Shown piece by piece: positions 55,649-63,788 of a stretch of 64,000 nucleotides of DNA; within the stretch, counting starts at the first letter, position 1, and each line of letters starts with the position of its first letter. Source of the DNA: Novosphingobium resinovorum. GTDB lineage: Bacteria > Pseudomonadota > Alphaproteobacteria > Sphingomonadales > Sphingomonadaceae. The notes beneath the pieces were generated by a model, which did not search any database, was not told the DNA's origin, and saw only the letters and a program-made list of their open reading frames with translations. Position numbers and translations under genes: made by a program. Where the stretch lies: positions 34,268 to 98,267 of the forward strand of contig NZ_BSFC01000035.1 in NCBI RefSeq assembly GCF_027922145.1. Direction: 5' to 3'.

Positions 55649-55725
55649 GTGCAGCTGGAAGCGATCGGGCGGGGCGTGGGCGCATCGTACCGCGCCGCCC
55701 GTTCTGTAGGAAAGCGCCCGCTTCT

Positions 55726-56925
55726 TTACGTGAACAAGGCCCAGCCCGCGAAGGCCCCTCCCGCCACCAGCGCGGGCGTCACCCAGGCCCCCTTGATCCG
55801 CCACACGACCGCCAGGGCCACCGCGAAGATCGCGAGCGCGCCGAGCGGGGCGGTCACGCGCAGTCCGGTCGCATAGGCAAGCTGCACGAAGGTGGCGGCG
55901 ATGATCCCCACCACGGCGGCGGCGATGCCTTCGAGCAGGCGGTGCAGCGCCGGATTCTCCACGATGGCCTCCAACCGCTCGAACAGCACCAGCGAGAAGG
56001 CGAAGGCGGGCAGGAACATCCCCGCAGTGATGGCCAGCGCGCCGCTCACCCCGCCGGTGACATAGCCCACGAAAGTCACGAAGATTACCAGCGGCGCAGG
56101 CAGCACCCCGGCGAGCGCAATCCCGTCGAGGAAGGCGCCGTCGCCGATCCAGCCCCGCCCGACCGTGTCCGAACGGACATAGGGAATGGCCGTATAGGCC
56201 CCGCCGAAAGTCAGCAGCCCGCCTTTGAGCCCGGCGACGAACAGCGCGAAGGTTGTGACGGGAATGCCCTGCACAGCATGCAGGCTGTCGCCAGAGCCGG
56301 AAAGCAGGTGGATCGCGGTCGCCAGCGCGAGGGCGACCGCAAGGATCGCGCAAGCCACCAGCGGCCGATGCGACACGGCATAGGTCAGTCCGCCCGCCGC
56401 CAGCAGGATCCAGAACGGCACCCCCAGCAGGGTCAGGGCGAGGCTTGCCACCGCGATCACGCCGAGCAGCGCGTTCTCGACGATATGGTGTCCGATGCGG
56501 ACCACCGCGCGCAGGATGATCGCGAGCACCGCGACCTGCACGCCGAGAAGCGCGCCCGCCAAAGTCAGGTTTCCGGCGACCCAGGTGACGTAGGCCCATC
56601 CCGCGACCAGCATCAGCACCAGCCCCGGCAGCATGAAACCCAGCCCGGCCAGCAATCCGCCGATCCGCCCGCGCGCGATCATGCCGAGGTGGACGCAAAG
56701 TTCATGCGCCTCCGGCCCCGGCAGCACCTGCAGGACCGCGAGCAGGCGATTGAAGCGGCCCTTGTCGATCCAGCGCTCGTCCTCGACCAGCGCCTGGCGC
56801 AGCATGGCGATCTGCGCGACCGGCCCGCCGAAGGCCAGCGCCCCGAACCGCAGGAACTTGAGGAACAGTGCAGGCAGCGAAAGGGTGGGCGGCGCGATAG
56901 TGATGGAGGCGGTGTCGGTCGTCAT
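55726..56925 (-). CDS. chrA: Chromate transporter ChrA, two-domain type
   Basis: 399 residues with two homologous CHR halves: the first with FGALAFGGPVAQIAMLRQ and LPGPEAHELCVHLG, the second with FVAGLKGGLLTFGGAYTAIPYV and LPAPLVIFVTFVGYVTGG. About ten to twelve membrane helices. The long-chain family exports chromate. The first half has LPGPEAHELC where many ChrA have LPGPxAxQxA, a small departure. It is not linked to chrB here. ATG 56925 begins a short Thr-rich leader before the first CHR domain. Confidence 0.9.
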   Translation of the reverse strand: MTTDTASITIAPPTLSLPALFLKFLRFGALAFGGPVAQIAMLRQALVEDERWIDKGRFNRLLAVLQVLPGPEAHELCVHLGMIARGRIGGLLAGLGFMLPGLVLMLVAGWAYVTWVAGNLTLAGALLGVQVAVLAIILRAVVRIGHHIVENALLGVIAVASLALTLLGVPFWILLAAGGLTYAVSHRPLVACAILAVALALATAIHLLSGSGDSLHAVQGIPVTTFALFVAGLKGGLLTFGGAYTAIPYVRSDTVGRGWIGDGAFLDGIALAGVLPAPLVIFVTFVGYVTGGVSGALAITAGMFLPAFAFSLVLFERLEAIVENPALHRLLEGIAAAVVGIIAATFVQLAYATGLRVTAPLGALAIFAVALAVVWRIKGAWVTPALVAGGAFAGWALFT

Positions 56926-57060
56926 GCAAGTGCTCCGCAGGCCGCAGGTACGGCTGATGGAGCGGACTTGGACGTTGCCGTCTGAACGGGCGTCCGCGCG
57001 TGCCCGTTGGTCCGATTTCAGCGCAATGGCGGGGGGAAGTCAAGGCGGGCGATGAAGAAG

Positions 57061-57187
57061 CATCCTCCCTGTCGCGCAGCGATGGGGAGGTGGCAGTCGC
57101 GCAGCGACTGACGGAGGGGGCCTTCTCCCCTCCACCACCGCCTGCGGCGGCGGTCCCCCTCCCCATTGCTTCGCAACAGGGAGGATG
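57061..57187. repeat. Large palindromic repeat, family B (CATCCTCCCTGT type)
   Basis: A 127-bp element with 12-bp outer arms CATCCTCCCTGT (57061-57072) and ACAGGGAGGATG (57176-57187), and internal palindromes such as AGTCGCGCAGCGACT (57096-57110). It fills the gap between the chrA promoter side and the fpr terminator. Elements of this type are dispersed in many sphingomonad genomes. Confidence 0.75.
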
Positions 57188-57189
57188 TT

Positions 57190-57224
57190 CGAAACGAAAA
57201 CGGCCCGCCCTTTCGGGCAGGCCG
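57190..57224 (-). terminator. Terminator of fpr
   Basis: On the minus strand, CGGCCTGCCC-GAAA-GGGCGGGCCG forms a stem (57201-57224) with one mismatch and is followed by TTTTCGTTTC. It lies about 25 bp after the fpr stop codon. Confidence 0.75.
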
Positions 57225-57248
57225 CTCTCGCATCACAGCAGTCGTCGC

Positions 57249-58094
57249 TTAGCCGACGAACGCGCGCTCGATCACGAAGTCGGCGGGCTTGTTGTTCGAT
57301 CCTTCGACGAAGCCCAGACCTTCCAGCATCGCGGCGATGTCCTTGTTCATCGCCATCGAGCCGCACAGCATCACGCGGTCGGTCGCCGGGTCCATGCGGG
57401 CCTCGCCTTTCAGGCCCTCGAACAGGCGGCCGTTCTCGATCAGCACGTTGATGCGGCCGGTGGTGTGGAATTCTTCCCGCGTGACGGTCGGCACGTAGGT
57501 CAGCTGTACCAGCGCCTGGTCCTCGACCAGCGGGTCGCCGGCCAGCTGGCTCTCCAGCTCCTGGCGGAAGGCGAGGTCGGCGACGCGGCGGACCGAGTGG
57601 ACGATCACGACCTGCTCGAACATCTCGTAGACGTCCGGATCGCGGATCAGCGAGAGGAACGGGGCGAGGCCGGTGCCCGAACCGAACAGGAACAGGCGCT
57701 TGCCCGGCGTCAGCGCGTCGGTGACGAGCGTGCCCACCGGCTTGCGGCCAAGGTAGATCTGGTCGCCCGGCTGGATCAGCTGCAGCTTGGAGGTCAGCGG
57801 GCCGTCCTCGACCTTGATCGAGAGGAACTCGATCTCCTCGGCCCACGAGGGGCTGGCGATCGAATAGGCGCGCAGCAGCGGCTTGCCGTTGTCGCCCTGC
57901 AGGCCGATCATGATGAATTCGCCCGAGCGGAAGCGGAACGAGGCCGGGCGCGTGATCTTGAAGCTGAAGAGGTGCTCGTTCCAGTGATGGACCGAAAGCA
58001 CCGTCTCCACGGTCAGCGCACCAGTGGGTTCCAGAACGGTCGCAGGAGCCGCCGAATTGTCCAGGGTGGCGGCTTCTGCCTTGCTATCGTTCAT
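57249..58094 (-). CDS. fpr: Ferredoxin-NADP+ reductase
   Basis: 281 residues from ATG 58094 (AAGGA 9 nt upstream); ATG 58115 would add seven residues. FAD site RAYSIASPSWAEEIEFLSIKV (about 85-105) and TSKL; NADP site FGSGTGLAPFLSLIRDP; terminal VERAFVG-type ending (VIERAFVG), as in bacterial plant-type-like Fpr. It moves electrons between NADPH and ferredoxin or flavodoxin, serving oxidative-stress defence and Fe-S repair. The N-terminal 25 residues before the family start are extra. The promoter of the two-gene unit (with 58124-58558) has a Fur-like site. Confidence 0.93.
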   Translation of the reverse strand: MNDSKAEAATLDNSAAPATVLEPTGALTVETVLSVHHWNEHLFSFKITRPASFRFRSGEFIMIGLQGDNGKPLLRAYSIASPSWAEEIEFLSIKVEDGPLTSKLQLIQPGDQIYLGRKPVGTLVTDALTPGKRLFLFGSGTGLAPFLSLIRDPDVYEMFEQVVIVHSVRRVADLAFRQELESQLAGDPLVEDQALVQLTYVPTVTREEFHTTGRINVLIENGRLFEGLKGEARMDPATDRVMLCGSMAMNKDIAAMLEGLGFVEGSNNKPADFVIERAFVG

Positions 58095-58123
58095 CAACGT
58101 CAGTCCTTGGTTCATCGAATGGG

Positions 58124-58558
58124 TCACGCGGGCGGGTTTATCAGTGCAATGCCGAAGCCGGCGATGGTCATCGCGGCGCTTGCGCGGCTCATGGCCTGAG
58201 CGACCGCGGCGACCGTGTCGCATGGCACGACATGCGCGAGAGTCGCGCGCACGTTTTCGCGGCGGCCTATACCGACATCGCGCCAAAGTGCAAGGAGCAA
58301 CGCCTCATGTTCGCAGATGCGGTGGCAGCCCATCGGCGCGACCATGATCCTTTCGGATGCCCGGCGGCTGACGAGCGCCATCGCCATGTGGAAGTCCGGC
58401 AGGACGGCTGCGGCGTTGTATCCGGCAAAGGCGCGCGCCAGCGACTGCGCCGGGCAATTGCCCTTGGATGCCGAATGCGCCCACCCGCGCATGGCCCAGA
58501 GCAGGAACCGGCCGTCGTTGTCGAGTTCGGTGACCGGCCGGTCGAGGAAGTCGTACAT
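58124..58558 (-). CDS. Conserved hypothetical protein upstream of fpr
   Basis: 144 residues. MYDFLDRPVTELDNDGRFLLWAMRGWA and later FHMAMALVSRRASERIMVAPMGCHRICEHEALLLALW look like a conserved sphingomonad family I recall beside fpr; function is unknown. Cys and His residues in the CHRICEHE segment (about 77-84) could bind a metal or cluster. GAGG lies 7 nt upstream of ATG 58558. It is 29 bp before fpr on the same strand and probably co-transcribed. Confidence 0.75.
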   Translation of the reverse strand: MYDFLDRPVTELDNDGRFLLWAMRGWAHSASKGNCPAQSLARAFAGYNAAAVLPDFHMAMALVSRRASERIMVAPMGCHRICEHEALLLALWRDVGIGRRENVRATLAHVVPCDTVAAVAQAMSRASAAMTIAGFGIALINPPA

Positions 58559-58570
58559 GCGCGTGCCTCA

Positions 58571-58601
58571 AGATATGCTATTGCGAATTAGTCGCATATC
58601 T
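58571..58601. promoter_or_regulatory. Fur-like box nested in an inverted repeat upstream of the fpr unit
   Basis: Outer arms AGATATGC (58571-58578) and GCATATCT (58594-58601) enclose TGCGAATTAGTCGCA (58582-58596), a 7-1-7 near-palindrome resembling alphaproteobacterial Fur sites. It lies 13-43 bp upstream of the 58558 start codon. Confidence 0.5.
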
Positions 58602-58769
58602 TTTGCATCGTGCGGCGCGATGCGTCAACCCGGTGTCGCCGTACGACGAGGTGGCGCGGGGGCAGGGTGGTCCGAAGCCATGGCGCGCGTCCGGGCCTTG
58701 CCGCAATGCAACAAAATGCCCTACCGCGGTTTGACGGGGGCAAGTCGACGCACCAACAGCCAAGAGTTC

Positions 58770-61043
58770 ATGAACCCAGACCGCCGCACCGTTCTTTCCG
58801 GTATCATCGCCAGCGCCATCGCATCGGGCTTCTCGTTCAGGGCGCTCGCCGCCGAAGAGGTGACGCGGGTGGACGATCTCATCAAGAAGATGACGATCGA
58901 GGAGAAGGCCGGGCAGATGACCTGCCTTGCCGACGCCTTCCGCCCCTTCAACCCGCCCAACCCGGCGGCCGGCATCCAGGACGTGAAGAAGCTCTCGGAG
59001 GAAATCCGCAAGGGCCGCGTCGGCTGCCTGTTCAACGGTATCGGCGTGGCGGGCGCGCGCAAGGCGCAGGAGATCGCGGTCAACGACAGTCGCCTCGGCA
59101 TTCCGCTGCTGCTGGCGGGCGACGTGATCCATGGGCTCAAGACGATCTTCCCGGTGCCGCTGGCCGAGGCGTCCAGCTTCGATCCGGTGCTGGCGCAGCG
59201 TACCGCGCGCGCCATGGCGATCGAGGCGACGGCGGCGGGCCTGCACCTGACTTTTGCGCCGATGGCCGACGTCGCGCGCGACCAGCGCTGGGGCCGCGTG
59301 GTCGAGGGCTCCGGAGAAGACGTCACGCTGACCGCGCTGCTCTCCGCCGCGCGGGTGCGCGGATTCCAGGGGCGCGACTTGCGGCGCGACGACTCGTTGC
59401 TCGCCTGCCCCAAGCACTTCGCTGCCTATGGCGCGGTGGCGGGCGGGCTGGAATACGGCAGTGTCGACATCAGCGACGAGACCCTGCGCGAGACGCACCT
59501 GCCGCCTTTCGGCTCCGCCTTCGCGGCGGGCGCGCTCACCACGATGGCGGCGTTCAGCGAGATCAACGGCGTGCCCGCGACCGCCGACCGCACGCTGCTC
59601 ACGGATATCCTGCGCGGCGAGATGGGCTTCACCGGCTTCGTCTTCTCTGACTACACCGCCGATGAGGAACTGGTCGCCCACGGTTATGCGGAGGACGACC
59701 GCGACGCCGCGCGGCTGGCAGTGCTGGCGGGGGTCGACATGTCGATGCAGAGCGGGCTCTATATCCGCTACCTGCCAGACCTCGTGAAGAGCGGCGCGGT
59801 GCCGATGGGCACGGTGGACGTGGCGGTGCGGCGCATCCTCTACGTCAAGATGGCGATGGGCCTGTTCGACAACCCCTGGCGCTCGCTCGACGAGGCGGCG
59901 GAGAAATCGCGCATCGGCGCGCCCGTTCACCGCGAACTCGCGCGCGAGGCGGGCGCGCGCTCCATCGTGCTGCTGCAGAACGACGGGGTGCTGCCGCTCG
60001 ACAAGGGAAAGAAGCAGAAGATCGCGCTGATCGGTCCGTTCGGCGATGACAAGGCGAACCTCTACGGCCCCTGGGCTTTCTACGGCGATCCCGACAAGGG
60101 CGTGGACGTGGCCAGCGGGCTGCGCGGCGCGATGGTCGATCCGGACCAGCTGACCGTCGTGCCCGGCTGCGCCATTCACGGCCCCACCGACGGCGGGATC
60201 GAGGAGGCGGTCAAGGCGGCGAAGGCGGCCGACGTGGTGATCCTCGCCCTCGGGGAATCGCAGGACATGTCGGGCGAGGCGCAGTCGCGCACCGTGATCG
60301 AGATCCCGCCCGCGCAGCAGGCGCTCGCCGATGCGATAGCGGCGGTGAAGAAGCCGACCGTCGTGCTGCTTCGTCACGGCCGTGCGCTGGCGATCCATGA
60401 CGGAGTGGCGAACGCCAATGCCGTGCTGGCGACGTGGTTCCTCGGTTCCGAAGCGGGCAATGCGATCGCCGACGTGGTGTTCGGCAAGGTCGACCCCTCG
60501 GGCAAGCTGCCGGTCAGCTTCCCTTGGGAGTCGGGGCAGGAGCCGTTCTTCTACGATCGCAAGTCCACCGGCCGCCCGACCGTCCCCAATGGCAGCACCG
60601 AGTACAAGGCCCGCTACGCCACCACCGACAACAGCGCGCGCTACCCCTTCGGTCACGGCCTGAGCTACACCCGCTTCACGCTGGACAAGCTGCAGGTTTC
60701 CGACCCCGCGCTGCGCTGGGACGGCACCGTCTCGATCACCGCGCGCCTGACCAACAGCGGCAAGCGGCGCGGCAGCGAGATCGTGCAGCTCTACACCCGC
60801 GACCGCGTGGCCAGTCGCACCCGCCCGATCCGCGAGTTCAAGAAGATGGAGCGCGTCACCCTGGAGCCGGGCGAGAGCCGCACCGTGCGCTTCACCCTGT
60901 CCCGCACGGACCTCGAATTCGTCGGCGCAGGCAACCGGCGACTGGCGGAGCCGGGCGCGTTCGACGTCTGGGTGGGCCAGTCTTCCGAGGACGGGCTGCA
61001 CACGCAGATCACCTTGTACGCGGCGGCCCCGGCGAGCGCTTAG
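58770..61043 (+). CDS. bglX: Exported GH3 beta-glucosidase (BglX-like)
   Basis: 757 residues from ATG 58770. The leader MNPDRRTVLSGIIASAIASG has the RRxxL pattern of a Tat signal. The GH3 N-terminal domain contains KHFAAYG and the nucleophile Asp294 in VFSDYT; the C-terminal domain (about 400-600) and a fibronectin-III-like domain (about 670-750, ending in LEFVGAGNRRLAEPGAFDVWVG) complete the BglX order. It hydrolyses beta-linked glucosides or xylosides in the periplasm. A longer frame back to 58215 runs antisense to the 58124-58558 gene. It is divergent from that gene. Confidence 0.92.
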   Translation: MNPDRRTVLSGIIASAIASGFSFRALAAEEVTRVDDLIKKMTIEEKAGQMTCLADAFRPFNPPNPAAGIQDVKKLSEEIRKGRVGCLFNGIGVAGARKAQEIAVNDSRLGIPLLLAGDVIHGLKTIFPVPLAEASSFDPVLAQRTARAMAIEATAAGLHLTFAPMADVARDQRWGRVVEGSGEDVTLTALLSAARVRGFQGRDLRRDDSLLACPKHFAAYGAVAGGLEYGSVDISDETLRETHLPPFGSAFAAGALTTMAAFSEINGVPATADRTLLTDILRGEMGFTGFVFSDYTADEELVAHGYAEDDRDAARLAVLAGVDMSMQSGLYIRYLPDLVKSGAVPMGTVDVAVRRILYVKMAMGLFDNPWRSLDEAAEKSRIGAPVHRELAREAGARSIVLLQNDGVLPLDKGKKQKIALIGPFGDDKANLYGPWAFYGDPDKGVDVASGLRGAMVDPDQLTVVPGCAIHGPTDGGIEEAVKAAKAADVVILALGESQDMSGEAQSRTVIEIPPAQQALADAIAAVKKPTVVLLRHGRALAIHDGVANANAVLATWFLGSEAGNAIADVVFGKVDPSGKLPVSFPWESGQEPFFYDRKSTGRPTVPNGSTEYKARYATTDNSARYPFGHGLSYTRFTLDKLQVSDPALRWDGTVSITARLTNSGKRRGSEIVQLYTRDRVASRTRPIREFKKMERVTLEPGESRTVRFTLSRTDLEFVGAGNRRLAEPGAFDVWVGQSSEDGLHTQITLYAAAPASA

Positions 61044-61071
61044 GGCGGCGCGCGCAATCTCACCCTCTCGT

Positions 61072-61168
61072 TGTCATTCCCGCGAAGACGGGAACCCATC
61101 TGCGGACCGACCCCATTGCGCAACGGGAGAGCACACGAGCAGGGTCCCCGCCTGCGCGGGCATGACGA
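61072..61168. repeat. Palindromic repeat, family C (TTCCCGCGAAGACGGGAA type)
   Basis: An element of about 97 bp with terminal hairpins TTCCCG...CGGGAA (61077-61094) and CCCGC-CTGC-GCGGG (61147-61160). Its ends TGTCATTCCCGCGAAG and GCGCGGGCATGACGA are also related as inverted repeats. It lies downstream of the GH3 gene. Confidence 0.7.
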
Positions 61169-61194
61169 CATATTTGAAGGAGCGGTCACGAAAA

Positions 61195-61221
61195 CATATG
61201 TTCGCATAATTCGAACATATG
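61195..61221. promoter_or_regulatory. Perfect inverted repeat operator upstream of the DoxX gene
   Basis: CATATGTTCG (61195-61204) and CGAACATATG (61212-61221) are exact complements with a 7-bp spacer CATAATT, 110 bp before the DoxX start, in an AT-rich context. A dimeric regulator probably binds here; the Rrf2 protein encoded downstream is one candidate. Confidence 0.55.
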
Positions 61222-61331
61222 ATCGCGTTTAATCACACTATTTAGGAACCCTGATCGGGCGCATCTGGAGGGCGTCAGGACGACACGCCCGTCGTCACCT
61301 TATTGCCCCCGATCACCCAGGAGTTCCCGCC

Positions 61332-61748
61332 ATGACCATCACCACCATCGACACCGCCCCCGTCGCTCCCGCCAACACCGCCAGCACCCTCGAAGCCTGG
61401 CTGCCGCTCGTCGGCCGCGTTTTCATCGCCGCCATCTTCATCATCAGCGGCTTGTCCAAGATCGCCGACCCCGCCGGTTCGATGGCCTACATCGCCTCGG
61501 TCGGCCTCCCGCTCCCCGCCGTGGCGCTGGCTGGCGCCATCCTCGTCGAAGTGGTCGGCGGCGCGCTGCTGATCTCGGGCTACAAGGTCCGTGCGGTCGC
61601 CACCGTCATCGCGCTGTTCAGCCTCGCCACCGCCGCGTTCTTCCACAACAACCTGGCCGACCAGAACCAGTTCATCCACTTCTTCAAGAACATCGCGATC
61701 GCCGGCGGCCTGCTGCAGATCGTCGCTTTCGGCAAGGCTCGCGCCTGA
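61332..61748 (+). CDS. DoxX-family membrane protein
   Basis: 138 residues, four transmembrane helices, starting after an N-terminal leader of about 20 residues. GRVFIAAIFIISGLSKIADPAG and HNNLADQNQFIHFFKNIAIAGGLLQI are DoxX/YqjF-type signatures. Such proteins affect thiol and redox stress responses and quinone-linked membrane chemistry, but their activity is largely unknown. A good terminator follows (61781-61808). Confidence 0.9.
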   Translation: MTITTIDTAPVAPANTASTLEAWLPLVGRVFIAAIFIISGLSKIADPAGSMAYIASVGLPLPAVALAGAILVEVVGGALLISGYKVRAVATVIALFSLATAAFFHNNLADQNQFIHFFKNIAIAGGLLQIVAFGKARA

Positions 61749-61780
61749 ACGCGAAAGCCCTGCCGCAAACGCTGCCGGAA

Positions 61781-61808
61781 GGGGCGGGCCGAAAGGCTCG
61801 CCCCTTTT
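61781..61808 (+). terminator. Terminator after the DoxX gene
   Basis: GGGGCGGGCC (61781-61790), GAAA loop, GGCTCGCCCC (61795-61804; one G-U pair), then TTTT. Confidence 0.85.
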
Positions 61809-61892
61809 CGCATGATTGCACGATAAACGCAGACCAGATTTGTCGTCGTTATATGCTTGACGCTTTAACGCAGACAGGGTAACTCCGCGTTC

Positions 61893-62432
61893 ATGGCCCA
61901 CATCACCACCAGCGTCGAATATGGAATCCACGGCCTGCTCTGGCTGGTGGAAGACGGCCGCGCCCTCAGCAGCCGGGAGATCGCCGAGATCCAGGGCATC
62001 TCGCCCAGCTTCGTGGCGAAGATCTTCCCCAAGCTGGAGAAAGCCGGCATCGTCGCCGCCAGCGAAGGCGTGCGCGGGGGCTACCGCCTCGCGCGGCCGG
62101 CGGGCGAGATCACCTTCCTCCAGATCATCGACGCGATAGAAGGCGACAAGCCGCTGTTCGATTGCCAGGAGGTGCGCGGCCGCTGCGCCCTGTTCGGCGG
62201 CGATGCGCCCGGCTGGGCAACCGCCGGAACTTGCGCCGTCCACGCTGTCATGCTCCAGGCCGAGAAGGCGATGCGCGATGCGCTTGCCGCGCAGACCCTG
62301 GGCGACGTGGCGAGCCGCTTCGGCCGCAAGGCGCCCGAGACATTCTTCAACGATTTCCGCGACTGGGCGGGCGATCGCCAGACCACCCGCACCGCACGCA
62401 TCGGCCGTCCCCGGCGGGACGGTCCTTCATGA
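61893..62432 (+). CDS. Rrf2-family regulator, probably Fe-S cluster sensing
   Basis: 179 residues. The winged helix (about 5-75: YGIHGLLWLVEDGRALSSREIAEIQGISPSFVAKIF then GVRGGYRLARP) is followed by three cysteines, Cys91, Cys98 and Cys114, in a C-x6-C-x15-C arrangement like that used by NsrR/IscR-type members to hold a [2Fe-2S] or [4Fe-4S] cluster. It may sense nitric oxide, oxygen or iron-sulfur status and control the flanking DoxX and flavoprotein genes. The C-terminal tail of about 45 residues is basic. Confidence 0.88.
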   Translation: MAHITTSVEYGIHGLLWLVEDGRALSSREIAEIQGISPSFVAKIFPKLEKAGIVAASEGVRGGYRLARPAGEITFLQIIDAIEGDKPLFDCQEVRGRCALFGGDAPGWATAGTCAVHAVMLQAEKAMRDALAAQTLGDVASRFGRKAPETFFNDFRDWAGDRQTTRTARIGRPRRDGPS

Positions 62433-62579
62433 CCTGAGCCTTTCTCACCCGCATTCCTGAACACCTTTCTCGGCGTCCTGCCGGACGAACCGGGAAAGCG
62501 CCGGCTTGCGCGCTGCCTTCGCGGGCCTCGCGCTTGTCGGGACGATGAGCCGCGTCCGGCGCACAAGAGGAGAAGATCG

Positions 62580-63788
62580 ATGAGCAAGCAGACCATCCTG
62601 ATCGCCGGCACCGGTTTCGCCGGAGTCTGGGCCGCCCTGTCGGCAACCCGCGCCATTGCGCTTGCAGGGCGGGAGGACGACGTGGAAGTCGTCGTCGTCT
62701 CGCCGAGCCCGACCATGGTGATCCGTCCGCGCCTTTATGAAGCCGTGCTGGAGAACATGAACCCCGACGTTTCTGCCCTGCTCGCGGTGGTCGGCGCGCG
62801 GTACGTGGCCGGTCTGGTCGAGGCGATCGGCGCGACCACGCAGCAGGCCACCATCCTGCGCGGCGACGGCGGGCGAGAGACGGTTCCCTGGGACCGCTTC
62901 GTACTGGCCACCGGCAGCCGCCTGTCGACCCCGCCGATCCCGGGCATCGCGGATCACGCCTTCGATGTCGACCAGCTGGACTCGGCGCAGCGGCTGGACG
63001 CGCACCTCGAGCTGCTGGCTGCCCGCACCGACGAGGCACGCGGTACGGCAGTCGTGGTAGGCGGCGGCTTCACCGGCCTCGAAGGCGCGGCGGAGATGCC
63101 CGAACGGTTGCGCGCCATTCTGGGCAAGGATGCGCCGATCCGCGTCGTCATCGTCGACCCGGCCGAACAGATCGCCGCCGAGATGGGCGCCGATGCGGCC
63201 GTGGTCGTGCGCGGCGCCCTTGACGAACTGGGTGTCGAGCAGCGCCCTGGCGTGCGGGTGACGGCGGTGGACGCAGGCGGGGTCACGCTTTCGGATGGAT
63301 CGCGGATCGATGCGGCGACCGTCGTGTGGTCGGCCGGGATGCGTGCTCATCCGCTGGCAGGGCAGGTGCCCGGAGAGCATGATGCCACTGGCCGGGTGCT
63401 CGGCGACGCCTATCTCCGCGCGCCCGAGGCGCCGGGCATCTTCGTCACCGGAGACACCGTGAAAGCGGCGACCGACGATATTGGCAACTTCACCGTCATG
63501 TCCTGCCAGCACGCGCTGAGCCTCGGCCGGGTGGCGGGCCACAATGCCGCTGCGGAACTGGTGGGGCTGGGCCTCCACCCCTACAGCCAGCCCAAGTACG
63601 TGACCTGTCTCGACCTCGGTGCATGGGGTGCCCTTTATACGGAGGGCTGGGACCGGCAGGTCCACCTGACCCGGGCGGAAGGCAAGAAGCTGAAGCAGGA
63701 AATCAACGGCGTGTGGATCTATCCGCCCGCGCCGGAGCGGGAGGCGGTCTTCGCGGTCTCCAACCCGGACTTCGTGATCGTGCCCTGA
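62580..63788 (+). CDS. NDH-2-like NAD(P)/FAD-dependent oxidoreductase
   Basis: 402 residues, two Rossmann domains: GTGFAGVWAALSA (about 10-22, FAD), ATGSRL (about 110), VVVGGGFTGLEGAAEM (about 158-173, NAD) and GIFVTGDTVKA (about 285, FAD). This is the type II NADH:quinone dehydrogenase family layout, but the C-terminal amphipathic membrane tail is short, so a soluble NADH-dependent reductase is also possible. AGAGGAGA lies upstream of ATG 62580. It follows the Rrf2 gene by 147 bp and may be its target. Confidence 0.85.
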   Translation: MSKQTILIAGTGFAGVWAALSATRAIALAGREDDVEVVVVSPSPTMVIRPRLYEAVLENMNPDVSALLAVVGARYVAGLVEAIGATTQQATILRGDGGRETVPWDRFVLATGSRLSTPPIPGIADHAFDVDQLDSAQRLDAHLELLAARTDEARGTAVVVGGGFTGLEGAAEMPERLRAILGKDAPIRVVIVDPAEQIAAEMGADAAVVVRGALDELGVEQRPGVRVTAVDAGGVTLSDGSRIDAATVVWSAGMRAHPLAGQVPGEHDATGRVLGDAYLRAPEAPGIFVTGDTVKAATDDIGNFTVMSCQHALSLGRVAGHNAAAELVGLGLHPYSQPKYVTCLDLGAWGALYTEGWDRQVHLTRAEGKKLKQEINGVWIYPPAPEREAVFAVSNPDFVIVP

